Below, in pieces: positions 55,945-64,000 of a stretch of DNA of 64,000 nt; position 1 is the first letter of the stretch, and each line of letters opens with the position of its first letter. The DNA is from Acinetobacter apis (GTDB lineage: Bacteria; Pseudomonadota; Gammaproteobacteria; Pseudomonadales; Moraxellaceae). The stretch covers positions 992,001 to 1,056,000 of the forward strand of contig NZ_FZLN01000001.1 of NCBI RefSeq assembly GCF_900197575.1, given 5' to 3'. The notes under the pieces were generated by a model, which made no database searches, was not told where the DNA came from, and was given only the letters and a program-made list of their open reading frames with translations. Position numbers and translations under genes: made by a program.

Positions 55945-57120
55945 TGCCATAATTGCAGCCACAGGGTCATCTGTCTCACCTGAAATAAGACGTTTATGCA
56001 TACTTAGATGTTGCATTTGCTGAATTTTAGCAGTTTCTTCGTGCATCAAATCTATGATGTGCTTTGCTAACTGCTCAGGTGTGGCTTGGTGCTGAACCAA
56101 TTCCTGAATCACTTGTTTGCCTGCAATAATATTAGGTAAAGAAAAATAAGGAATCTTAATCATACTTTTAATGATGTAATAAGTTAGCCAATGGAGTTTA
56201 TAAAAGGTCACCATAGGACGATGTAATAACATGGCTTCTAATGTGGCAGTCCCCGATGCTAAAGCCACAATATCACTTGCAGCCATTACTTGACGGCCGA
56301 TTTTTGATTCTGTCTGCGTATTGTCAAGTAAATGCACTTTGTCTTGTAACGATGTCGGATAAGCCTGAAGTATTGTTTCAATTTGCTGATGTCTAGCTGC
56401 ATTAATTGCAGGCACAATAAAGTCGTATTCATCTGAAGATTGGCATACACGCGTTGCTGCATCAAAAACCAAAGGTGCAAGACGTTCGACTTCACCACGG
56501 CGACTGCCCGGCAATAAAGCAATATATTTTTTATTTGGGTTCAATCCCAATGTCTGTTTGGCCTGTGCTAAGTCATGTTCTAATGGTAATTGCTTCGCCA
56601 ATGGGTGTCCTACAAAAATTGCAGGCACATCAAATTGGCGATAAAAGTTTTTTTCAAAAGGAAATAAACACATCACAAGATCAATACTTTTCTTGATACC
56701 AAAGACACGTTTTTGCCGCCATGCCCATACCGATGGACTCACATATTGCACAGTTTGAATGGGCAGCTTCAGTTGTTTTATTTTTTTGGATAATCTTAAA
56801 TTAAAATCAGGCGCATCAATACCAACAAAAACATCTACAGGCTGTTTTTGCCAACGCTCGACCAAACCATCTCGGACAGCAAATAAAGTTTTTAAATCTT
56901 TTAATACTTCAACAATCCCCATGACTGCCAAAGTTTCCATTTTATAAAAGCTTTCAAACCCCTCAGCAATCATTTGTGGGCCACCAATGCCTTCAAAATG
57001 TGCATGAATCCCTGCTGCTCGAAATTGTCTCATTAATTCGGCACCTAAGGTGTCCCCTGAAACTTCACCCACCACAATTCCGATTCTGATTACTTGGTCT
57101 GTCACGCCGTTATCCTGCAT
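55927..57120 (-). CDS. lpxB: Lipid-A-disaccharide synthase
   Basis: GT19 glycosyltransferase that joins UDP-diacylglucosamine and lipid X in lipid A synthesis at the inner membrane. The opening GIVVGEVSGDTLGAELMRQF and EGIGGPQMIAEGFESFY are diagnostic. YVSPSVWAWRQKR and LLPGSRRGEVERL follow. The length of 397 residues is normal. lpxA and fabZ are not adjacent. Confidence 0.96.
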   Translation of the reverse strand: MQDNGVTDQVIRIGIVVGEVSGDTLGAELMRQFRAAGIHAHFEGIGGPQMIAEGFESFYKMETLAVMGIVEVLKDLKTLFAVRDGLVERWQKQPVDVFVGIDAPDFNLRLSKKIKQLKLPIQTVQYVSPSVWAWRQKRVFGIKKSIDLVMCLFPFEKNFYRQFDVPAIFVGHPLAKQLPLEHDLAQAKQTLGLNPNKKYIALLPGSRRGEVERLAPLVFDAATRVCQSSDEYDFIVPAINAARHQQIETILQAYPTSLQDKVHLLDNTQTESKIGRQVMAASDIVALASGTATLEAMLLHRPMVTFYKLHWLTYYIIKSMIKIPYFSLPNIIAGKQVIQELVQHQATPEQLAKHIIDLMHEETAKIQQMQHLSMHKRLISGETDDPVAAIMALIPNH

Positions 57121-57338
57121 TCATGTTTGTCACATTATAGGACTTTTTAAGAATTGATAGATACTATTTCACATTCAGCAAGCTTGATTAGTTTCAAAAA
57201 AGATATTATGAATTAAATATTTATAATTTTTTTTTATGACGTCATTTAAAAAATTCATGCAAATATATGTTGCGATTATGTGTCTTTTCGTGAATCATAC
57301 TGAGAATTGTTTACACTTACGCTATCGAGTGCATTACC

Positions 57339-59447
57339 ATGCCATTCAAACGCTCTTCCCTCTCCCTTGCAATCATCAGTATCACTTTAATTTCGACAAG
57401 TTTTGCTCAACAAGCGATTGCTGCCGATGATGTTTTTCTTCCAACCATTACCGCACACTCGGATCAAACACAAAATCAAAGCAGTGAAGCCAGCAAGTCA
57501 TATACAGTCAAAAAGAATGCTAGTGCCACAAAATTAAACATTAGCACCAAAGAAACACCGCAAACGGTGAATGTCGTTACGCGACAGCAAATGGATGATT
57601 TTAACTTAACCACAACACGTGATATTTTGAGCAACACGCCAGGTGTTACTGTCACGGGTCTCGAAACCAACCGTACCACCTATACCGCACGTGGCTTTGA
57701 TATTTCGAATATTTTAGTGGATGGTGTCGGCGTTCCAACGGTCGATAGCTATAACTATAATAACTCTGACAATGATGGTTATTTTTATGACCGCATTGAA
57801 GTGATTAAAGGTGCCGATGCACTCACCAATTCACTTGGTGACCCAGGGGCAACCATTAACTATGTTCGAAAAAAGCCAACTCAGACATTTCAAGCCAATG
57901 CAGCTATAAGTTATGGTTCTTGGGATACACAGCGTTATGAAGCAGATATTGCAGGTCCATTGACCCAAGATGGTCGAGTACGTGGACGAATTACAGCTTA
58001 TGAAAAAGCGGGAGACTCGTATTTAGATAAGTACTCTGAAGAAAAAAATGGTGTACAAGCCATTCTTGAAGCAGATCTTACCGATACAACTTTGGCATCT
58101 ATCGGCTATTCACATACCAACCAGTTAACCAATGGCTCACAATGGGGTGCATTACCTTTGGTCAATCAAGCCGGCCAACAATTAAGTTATGCACGAAGCT
58201 ATAACTATGCGCCGTCTTGGACCTATTATGATTGGACGATTGATAACTACTTTGCCACCATTGAACAAAAGTTAGGCGACAATTGGACAGCAAAATTACA
58301 TTACAATGATACCCGCTCTGATTTAACCAACAAAATGTTAAATTTGTGGGGTACACCAAGTGCAACAGACAGCACATCAGGGATTAATCTGTATCCGAAT
58401 ATTTACAACCAAAAGTTTGCCAAACAAACTGCAGATGCCAATATTTCAGGCTCATTTCCTTTATTTGGTCAGCAACATGAAGCAAGCTTTGGTTATACGT
58501 GGTCAAAAAGTACCACGCGTAGTACATATGCAAGCGCATCTATTGGTTATACAACGGATCTTGCCAGTTGGTCACCTGCGGAACCAACATGGAACAGCAT
58601 GACTGTGGTTCCAACAGAGCAATATACTATTCGCTCACTATATGGCTCAGCACGTATTCATCTGAATGATGACTTAAAAGTCATTTTAGGTGCCAACTAC
58701 TCAGAAATTGATTTTAAAGACACTTATAAGAAAAATAAAACTTCACCATATGCAGGGATTACTTATAACTTCAACCCTACCTATACCGGTTATGTCAGTT
58801 ATACCTCAATTTTCAGACCACAAACGGTGATTGATTTAGCCACCAAACAAGTGGCTGTGCCTGTTGAAGGTGAAAGTTATGAAACTGGTGTGAAGGGTAC
58901 ATGGCTCAATGACCGTATTACAGGTTCTTTATCTATCTTTAGAACAGAGCAAAGTAATTTTGCATTAAACCCTATCTTTATTGGCAATGGCTATTATTCA
59001 TATTTAGGGACAGTCCGTTCTCAAGGGGTTGAACTTGGCTTAACAGGCAAAGTAACCGATGATTTAGATTTGATTTTTGGCTATACCAAATTCAGTTTAA
59101 AAGACACAAGCAATGGTATCAATCCTCGTCAATATAACCCAACCCAAACCTTTAATGTTTTAGCGACTTATCGTGTTCCACAGTGGCCAAAACTTAAAAT
59201 TGGTGCAAGTGTTAGATGGCAAGATGACATCGCTGACCCAAGCACAAGTAATGGATATGGTTTGATTCAGCAAGATGCATATGCACTGTTTGGCTTAATG
59301 GCAAGTTATGACTTCAATAAATATGTTTCAGTGCAAGTCAATGGTAATAATTTGACCAATGAAAAATATTTAACTGGACTAAATGGTGGTCAAGGGTATT
59401 ATGGCGCACCAGCCAACTATAGCGTTGCATTTCGCTTTAAATACTAA
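57339..59447 (+). CDS. TonB-dependent ferric-siderophore receptor (FhuE/FpvA-like)
   Basis: 702 residues with a signal peptide (LAIISITLISTSFAQQAIAA). The plug domain begins near ETPQTVNVVTRQQMDDFNLT and contains DILSNTPGVTVTG, YTARGFDISNILVDGV and DRIEVIKGADALTNSLGDPG. The 22-strand barrel ends in an aromatic residue (VAFRFKY). It resembles receptors for ferrioxamine, coprogen or pyoverdine. It is first in an operon with DUF3649, PepSY and DUF3325 genes. Only a weak Fur-like AT-rich stretch (near 57290-57315) is seen upstream. Confidence 0.93.
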   Translation: MPFKRSSLSLAIISITLISTSFAQQAIAADDVFLPTITAHSDQTQNQSSEASKSYTVKKNASATKLNISTKETPQTVNVVTRQQMDDFNLTTTRDILSNTPGVTVTGLETNRTTYTARGFDISNILVDGVGVPTVDSYNYNNSDNDGYFYDRIEVIKGADALTNSLGDPGATINYVRKKPTQTFQANAAISYGSWDTQRYEADIAGPLTQDGRVRGRITAYEKAGDSYLDKYSEEKNGVQAILEADLTDTTLASIGYSHTNQLTNGSQWGALPLVNQAGQQLSYARSYNYAPSWTYYDWTIDNYFATIEQKLGDNWTAKLHYNDTRSDLTNKMLNLWGTPSATDSTSGINLYPNIYNQKFAKQTADANISGSFPLFGQQHEASFGYTWSKSTTRSTYASASIGYTTDLASWSPAEPTWNSMTVVPTEQYTIRSLYGSARIHLNDDLKVILGANYSEIDFKDTYKKNKTSPYAGITYNFNPTYTGYVSYTSIFRPQTVIDLATKQVAVPVEGESYETGVKGTWLNDRITGSLSIFRTEQSNFALNPIFIGNGYYSYLGTVRSQGVELGLTGKVTDDLDLIFGYTKFSLKDTSNGINPRQYNPTQTFNVLATYRVPQWPKLKIGASVRWQDDIADPSTSNGYGLIQQDAYALFGLMASYDFNKYVSVQVNGNNLTNEKYLTGLNGGQGYYGAPANYSVAFRFKY

Positions 59448-59453
59448 ATAGAG

Positions 59454-59747
59454 ATGACTTTTATGTACATGGATACCATCAAATACAGACTCAACATTTT
59501 TTCTCGTGTCGTGCTTTCGTGTGTCGGTGGTTATCTATGTACCATGTATTTTTCTTTGGTCTTGGCAAGTCTGTTCACTTCAGTCATGCCACGTGCTGAA
59601 GCAGTCTTTTTATCTGCATTTTTAGCTATCTTATTTTTCGTATTTTTTTTCATGACATCCTTCGCAATCCACTCATTTAAACATGTGATGGTGTTTGGGT
59701 TATCTACCACTGCGCTTTTTTATATTTTGTCATATATATTGGGCTAA
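59454..59747 (+). CDS. DUF3649 small membrane protein
   Basis: 97 residues with three hydrophobic segments. FSRVVLSCVGGYLCTMYFSL and PRAEAVFLSAFLAILFFVFF match DUF3649, a partner of siderophore receptors and PepSY proteins. It starts six bases after the receptor stop. It is likely an accessory of periplasmic iron release. Confidence 0.82.
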   Translation: MTFMYMDTIKYRLNIFSRVVLSCVGGYLCTMYFSLVLASLFTSVMPRAEAVFLSAFLAILFFVFFFMTSFAIHSFKHVMVFGLSTTALFYILSYILG

Positions 59748-59753
59748 ATAAGT

Positions 59754-61319
59754 ATGAATAAGTCAATCCGCCAATCAATGGCTTGGTTACACTCATGGAC
59801 AGGATTGCTCTTAGGTTGGCTATTATTCGTTATTTTTGCATTAGGTTCATTATCTTATTACCGTCATACCATCACCACGTGGATGCAGCCTGAATTACAA
59901 CAAATTCAAGTCAAACAAGAACAGGCTTTAGAGTCTGTTTTTCATTATTTAAGTCATGAAGCGCCTACTGCCAAGGGCTGGTATATTAATTTAGCCTCAC
60001 AAGAGGCACCTAGCACGCGCGTCTATTGGCAAACTTCAGATGGCAATTATGTCAGTAAAGTACTTGACCCCAACAGTGGACAAGACATGCAATTATCACT
60101 CACTCAAGGGGGTGACTTTTTTTATAACTTTCATTTTCAATTGTTTGCAATTCCGATCACGATTGGACGACTGATTGTCTCTTTTGCTGCTTGTATCATG
60201 CTGATCGCTTTAATTTCAGGCATCATCACACATAAAAAAATATTTGCTGAATTCTTTACATTAAGAACATTTAAGTCCCAACGCTCATGGCTTGATTTTC
60301 ATAACATGGTGTCTGTCATTGCATTGCCTTTTTTTCTGATGATTGCTTTTACAGGGCTGGCTATGTTCTTTTACTTGTATCTACCAACAAGCTTACAAAA
60401 GCTTTATCCTGAAAATCGCTTCGGTTTTTTTGATGAAATTCGCACAATACAAGCACAACATGTACAAAATAGCGAAGCCAAACCCAGTCCAATGCTTGAT
60501 TTCACAACCATTCAACAACGCATTAAAACCTTATGGCCAACACAACCTGAAATTGACAGTGTGCAAGTTTTACAGCCTTTTACAGATCAAGCCAAAATTG
60601 TGCTCAGACAAAAAGAAGACCACTCCATCACACTCAATGCAGAACAACTGACTCTCTCATTGGTTACAGGTGAATTACTGTCCGACTCAAGAAATCAACA
60701 CCCTGTTGCTAAGCTCTATGGTGGGATTTATGGTCTACATATGGCACCCTTTGCTACCCCTTTATTAAAACTAGCCTTCTTTTTTTCAGGTATTCTAGGC
60801 TGTTTAATGATTGCATCTGGCCTGTTGTTGTGGAGTGTTAAACGTCATATTCAAAACAAAACAGCGCGCTTTCATTTTGGTCATTACATCGTAGATCGTT
60901 GCAATGTCGCCACTTTTGTTGGCTTACCCACAGCAATCACAGGTTATTTATATACCAATCGGCTTTATACCTTGTCACATCAAAGTGCGCCAAACCAAGA
61001 AATTACAGTGTTTTTTCTCACATGGCTATTAATGCTTTGTCTCGCTTTGGTCACCCCAAAGCAGCGACTTTGGTCAGTACAACTAATTATTTTTATTGTG
61101 CTTGCAGGCTTATTGCCGCTGATCAGTAGCTACATATTATATCAAGGTCATTATATTCAAAAGATTAATGATTATTCCGCATATGCTGCATTCGATCTTT
61201 TTATTTGGTTATTTGCAGGGCTTGGTTTGTTTATTTGGAAAAATATTCACCCCATTCAAGCGCAAGTACAGAAAAAAATGCAAGCCAAATACCACCCAAA
61301 ACAAGGTCAATCATCATGA
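59754..61319 (+). CDS. PepSY-associated TM protein (putative siderophore iron reductase)
   Basis: 521 residues. The N-terminus MAWLHSWTGLLLGWLLFVIF and the motif SLSYYRHTIT are typical of PepSY_TM proteins. Further helices include HFQLFAIPITIGRLIV, SVIALPFFLMIAFTGLAMFF and LKLAFFFSGILGCLMIASGL, with histidines placed to bind heme. Members such as FoxB and FsrB-like proteins reduce ferric siderophores in the periplasm. The stop overlaps the next gene (ATGA). Confidence 0.87.
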   Translation: MNKSIRQSMAWLHSWTGLLLGWLLFVIFALGSLSYYRHTITTWMQPELQQIQVKQEQALESVFHYLSHEAPTAKGWYINLASQEAPSTRVYWQTSDGNYVSKVLDPNSGQDMQLSLTQGGDFFYNFHFQLFAIPITIGRLIVSFAACIMLIALISGIITHKKIFAEFFTLRTFKSQRSWLDFHNMVSVIALPFFLMIAFTGLAMFFYLYLPTSLQKLYPENRFGFFDEIRTIQAQHVQNSEAKPSPMLDFTTIQQRIKTLWPTQPEIDSVQVLQPFTDQAKIVLRQKEDHSITLNAEQLTLSLVTGELLSDSRNQHPVAKLYGGIYGLHMAPFATPLLKLAFFFSGILGCLMIASGLLLWSVKRHIQNKTARFHFGHYIVDRCNVATFVGLPTAITGYLYTNRLYTLSHQSAPNQEITVFFLTWLLMLCLALVTPKQRLWSVQLIIFIVLAGLLPLISSYILYQGHYIQKINDYSAYAAFDLFIWLFAGLGLFIWKNIHPIQAQVQKKMQAKYHPKQGQSS

Positions 61320-61600
61320 TGTATTTAGTGATTTTTAGCTTTATCTATAGTGGATTTTACATTTTATTTTTGCTGAGTGAGAAACGCAAAAAACAAACCG
61401 CTGTCTCGCGTTTCAAGTGGGTATTGCTACACCGACGAGCCTTAACAGTATTGGCCTATCTGCTTTTTGTTAGTGCAGGTGTGATGCTAATGTCATTACA
61501 CAGCATGTCTGTTGGTTTTGTGAGTTGGTGGATTTTTTCAACCCCCTTGTTATTGCTTTTAATTTTAGGTCACTGTCACTTTAAATCAGATAAAAAGTAA
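61316..61600 (+). CDS. DUF3325 small membrane protein
   Basis: 94 residues, three hydrophobic segments: LVIFSFIYSGFYILFLLSEK, LTVLAYLLFVSAGVMLMSLH, GFVSWWIFSTPLLLLLIL. This is the DUF3325 pattern, usually found last in receptor-DUF3649-PepSY operons. It starts with an ATGA overlap. A longer frame starting at 61205 overlaps the PepSY gene and is not used. Confidence 0.82.
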   Translation: MMYLVIFSFIYSGFYILFLLSEKRKKQTAVSRFKWVLLHRRALTVLAYLLFVSAGVMLMSLHSMSVGFVSWWIFSTPLLLLLILGHCHFKSDKK

Positions 61601-62297
61601 TGCTTGATTTTAATTATGATAACCATCTCATAATGAGTAGATCATATTAATTTTACAGTAATAGGTATTTTAGAATACACTACTCAATATTTTAAAATAT
61701 TTAACTGATATTATTAAAATATATAATAAATTAAAGTAATATATTTAAAAATTTTATTTAAATTTATGTGAGCAATACATAAAAAACGAAGATAACTTTA
61801 CATGTAATGAATGCCATCTCAAGTCATAGCACAGCTTAAAATTACAGCATTATTCTTAAAAACTAAATTACAGCGTACTTTGCCCAACCACTGCAATGTT
61901 TGATTTAGCAAAGTTTAAAGATGTAACATGAATACTTATTTAATTTTTAAATTAAAACATTAACTTATAATTTTTAATAAATATGGATTGCATTTTTATC
62001 ATCATATATTTTTTATAACAACAGAATTAATCCATATTAGGGATTATAAGGCGCATTATATTAAATGGAAAATGGCTTAATAGGAAACACTAAATTCTAG
62101 TATATGTAAGTAATAAGTCTTATTTTAAATTTTACCAAAAGTTTTATAGTAGTTTAACTCTTTTTAAATAATGGTCTAACTTTTAAAAAACCACTAAAAA
62201 AATTTTTATATGATGCTTAAGGATAGCGTCATAGATCTCAAGCACCAATCACAGAATGATCTGTGACTGTAGCCATGTTCTTATACGGAGATTTAAA
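61601..62297. other. Long AT-rich intergenic region
   Basis: About 700 very AT-rich bases between the iron operon and the gluconate operon. I found no credible small gene or tRNA. A short inverted repeat, ATTATGATAACCATCTCATAAT, starts at 61612 just after the DUF3325 stop. The promoter of the gluconate genes must lie near its right end. Confidence 0.45.
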
Positions 62298-63680
62298 ATG
62301 CAAGAATGGACTCAGACGCTAGGGACACTTCCCCTGCTGAGCATTGCAGCTGGAGCTATCGCGCTCATCTTATTTATGGTTATCAAGCTAAAATTACATG
62401 CTTTCTTGGTACTCATCCTTGTATCTTTACTCACTGCAATTGCCACAGGTATTCCGCTTGAAAATATTGCGAAGGTTTTGGTTACTAACTTTAGTACAAC
62501 TCTTGGTCATGTAGCACTACTAGTCGGTCTTGGTGCGATGCTTGGTAGCTTGGTAGAGTCTAGCGGTGGCGCTCGAATCCTCGCTGATAAAATGGTCAGC
62601 ATCTTTGGCGAAAAACGTGCACCTTTTGCTCTAGGTATTGCATCTTTAATTATGGGCTTTCCCATATTTTTTGATGCTGGTCTTATCGTCATGCTACCCA
62701 TTGTATTTGCAGTTGCAAGACGCCTCGGTGGCAAAAATCTACTGCTTTATGGCTTAACTTCTGCTTCAGCACTTTCAGCCATGCACATCTTTTTACCCCC
62801 CCATCCAGGTCCTGTTACTGCAACAGCAACCTATGGTGCAAATCTTGGTATTGTGCTGATTCTCGGTTTAATTATTGCTCTTCCAACGTGGTATCTTTCA
62901 GGGTATCTATGGGCTAAATTCATTAATAAACGAATTCCCTTACCAGTACTTGCCCTCTTTGGCAGTCCTGACGATGATGTTGAACCCACCAATCCACCAT
63001 CAGCAAGAACTGTCATCGGTATTATTGCCATTCCTCTGTTACTTATTTTTATGAATACAGGTCTGACTGCGCTGATCTCAGCAGGTGTTCTAAATGGTAA
63101 TTATCTTTGGGTACGCGCGCTCATTCTAATCGGCACAAGCGAAATCGCTCTTCTGATTGCTCTTATTGTTGCTATGTTTGTACTTGGAACCCGTCGCGGT
63201 ATCCATGGAAGAGTCCTTGATAAAATTGTTGATCGCTCGCTTGCTCCAATCTGTTCTGTCGTACTCATCACAGGTGCAGGTGGTATGTTTGGAGGAGTAC
63301 TTCGTGCATCAGGTATTGGCGATGCACTTGCTGAAAGCCTAAACAGCCTTGGATTACCACTTATTTTTGCAGCATATCTGATTGCCGCTATTTTACGTGT
63401 TGCACAAGGCTCAGCAACCGTTGCGCTTGTCACAACCGCAGGTCTACTTGCTCCTGCTGTTGCTTCAGCTGGATTTTCACCGATGGCACTTGCATGTATG
63501 ACCATCGCCACAGCCGCAGGATCGGTTTTTGCAGGTCACGTTAACGATGGTGGTTTTTGGCTCATGGGTCGTTTGATGGGTATGGATGTAAAAACCACTT
63601 TAAAAACTTGGACCATGCAGCAGTCTTTAGAATCAATTATAGGTTTTGCTATTACGCTTGTGATTTTCGCAATCATTTAA
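62298..63680 (+). CDS. Gluconate permease (GntP family)
   Basis: About 460 residues, some 12 hydrophobic segments. MVIKLKLHAFLVLILVSLLT, FPIFFDAGLIVMLPIVFAVA, ALSAMHIFLPPHPGPVTATA, and GHVNDGGFWLMGR are the GntP/GntT landmarks. It imports gluconate or a related sugar acid with protons. ATG 62298 is preferred over an upstream frame start because GGAG sits seven bases before it. It is followed ten bases later by an SDR for gluconate-type oxidation. Confidence 0.93.
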   Translation: MQEWTQTLGTLPLLSIAAGAIALILFMVIKLKLHAFLVLILVSLLTAIATGIPLENIAKVLVTNFSTTLGHVALLVGLGAMLGSLVESSGGARILADKMVSIFGEKRAPFALGIASLIMGFPIFFDAGLIVMLPIVFAVARRLGGKNLLLYGLTSASALSAMHIFLPPHPGPVTATATYGANLGIVLILGLIIALPTWYLSGYLWAKFINKRIPLPVLALFGSPDDDVEPTNPPSARTVIGIIAIPLLLIFMNTGLTALISAGVLNGNYLWVRALILIGTSEIALLIALIVAMFVLGTRRGIHGRVLDKIVDRSLAPICSVVLITGAGGMFGGVLRASGIGDALAESLNSLGLPLIFAAYLIAAILRVAQGSATVALVTTAGLLAPAVASAGFSPMALACMTIATAAGSVFAGHVNDGGFWLMGRLMGMDVKTTLKTWTMQQSLESIIGFAITLVIFAII

Positions 63681-63689
63681 GGAGTTTTT

Positions 63690-64000
63690 ATGTTCGATCT
63701 TAGCAACAAACTCGCACTTGTAACAGGCTCTTCCCGAGGCCTTGGTAATACTTTAGCCCGGGCACTTGCATCAGCTGGCGCACAAGTCATTTTACATGGG
63801 CGCGACTTGGCAGCACTTGATCGTGCTGCTGATGAGTGGGAAGTATCCTATGGTACACGCCCGCAGACTATTTTATTTGATGTGCAAAATGCCAAAAGTG
63901 TTGAAACTGCAATTCTTGAAATAATTGAGCGTTTTGGTACACCGGATATTCTCGTCAACAATGCTGGAATTCAGCGCCGCGCACCATTTGCAGAGTTCGA
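63690..64000 (+). CDS. SDR oxidoreductase, gluconate 5-dehydrogenase-like (3' end outside window)
   Basis: First 103 residues of a short-chain dehydrogenase: FDLSNKLALVTGSSRGLGNT, LHGRDLAALDRAADEW, DILVNNAGIQRRAPFAEF. The IQRR after NNAG is typical of gluconate 5-dehydrogenase (IdnO/Gno). It starts with GGAG at 63681-63684, in operon with the gluconate permease. The catalytic YxxxK lies beyond the window. Confidence 0.85.
   Translation, partial: MFDLSNKLALVTGSSRGLGNTLARALASAGAQVILHGRDLAALDRAADEWEVSYGTRPQTILFDVQNAKSVETAILEIIERFGTPDILVNNAGIQRRAPFAEF

Noticed and set aside
57285-57320. Fur box before the TonB-dependent receptor
   Set aside because: The AT-rich stretch matches only part of the Fur consensus, well below the quality of the hemP site, so it was not listed as a feature.
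61205-61315. N-terminal extension of the DUF3325 frame
   Set aside because: It overlaps the PepSY gene in another frame; the ATGA start at 61316 matches the family length.

Overview
This window looks like chromosomal DNA of an Acinetobacter species. The composition is AT-rich. It carries a quinoprotein glucose dehydrogenase of the soluble GdhB type known from Acinetobacter, a ponB-lpoP pair, and a gammaproteobacterial housekeeping set with close relatives in that genus. I assigned genes by reading translated products from memory of protein families; no database search was run.

Layout. 1-13.2 kb: end of ponB (PBP1b) with its lipoprotein partner LpoP, a Nudix/ThiE-like fusion, a tiny Fur-box-controlled hemP, a GspE/PilB-like ATPase, trmO, fpr, rsxB-nth, adk, a DUF445-like membrane protein, mrdA (PBP2) and rsmD. 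13.2-24.1 kb: a His-rich tandem-repeat protein, dps, a GNAT acetyltransferase, PQQ glucose dehydrogenase, sthA, lipA, a zinc alcohol dehydrogenase, glyA, an ExoX-like exonuclease and a 45-residue lipoprotein. 24.1-32.0 kb: an AT-rich accessory island next to tRNA-Arg(CCG). It holds an unknown gene coupled to a secreted protein resembling filamentous-phage adsorption proteins, an AlpA-like regulator, a three-gene ABC-three-component (ABC-3C, Lamassu-like) defence cassette, and a tyrosine integrase carrying several inactivating lesions. 32.2-57.1 kb: core genes, including yadG-yadH-queF, rodA-mltB-rlpA, rpsB-tsf with map divergent, ftsY, rnd-ycgL, ybaB-recR, metZ, hinT and lpxB. 57.3-61.6 kb: an iron-uptake operon (TonB-dependent receptor, DUF3649, PepSY, DUF3325). 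62.3 kb to the end: a gluconate permease and the start of a gluconate 5-dehydrogenase-like SDR.

How they work together. Cell-wall synthesis recurs through the window (ponB/lpoP, mrdA, rodA, mltB, rlpA). Iron handling appears three times (hemP, dps, the TonB receptor operon). Glucose oxidation by GdhB could supply the gluconate imported and oxidised by the last two genes. The most interesting accessory content is the ABC-3C cassette: a predicted Cap4/DUF4297-like nuclease effector, a small middle component and a DUF3732 SMC-like ATPase. It is bracketed by two near-identical hairpins and lies in an island whose integrase appears dead.
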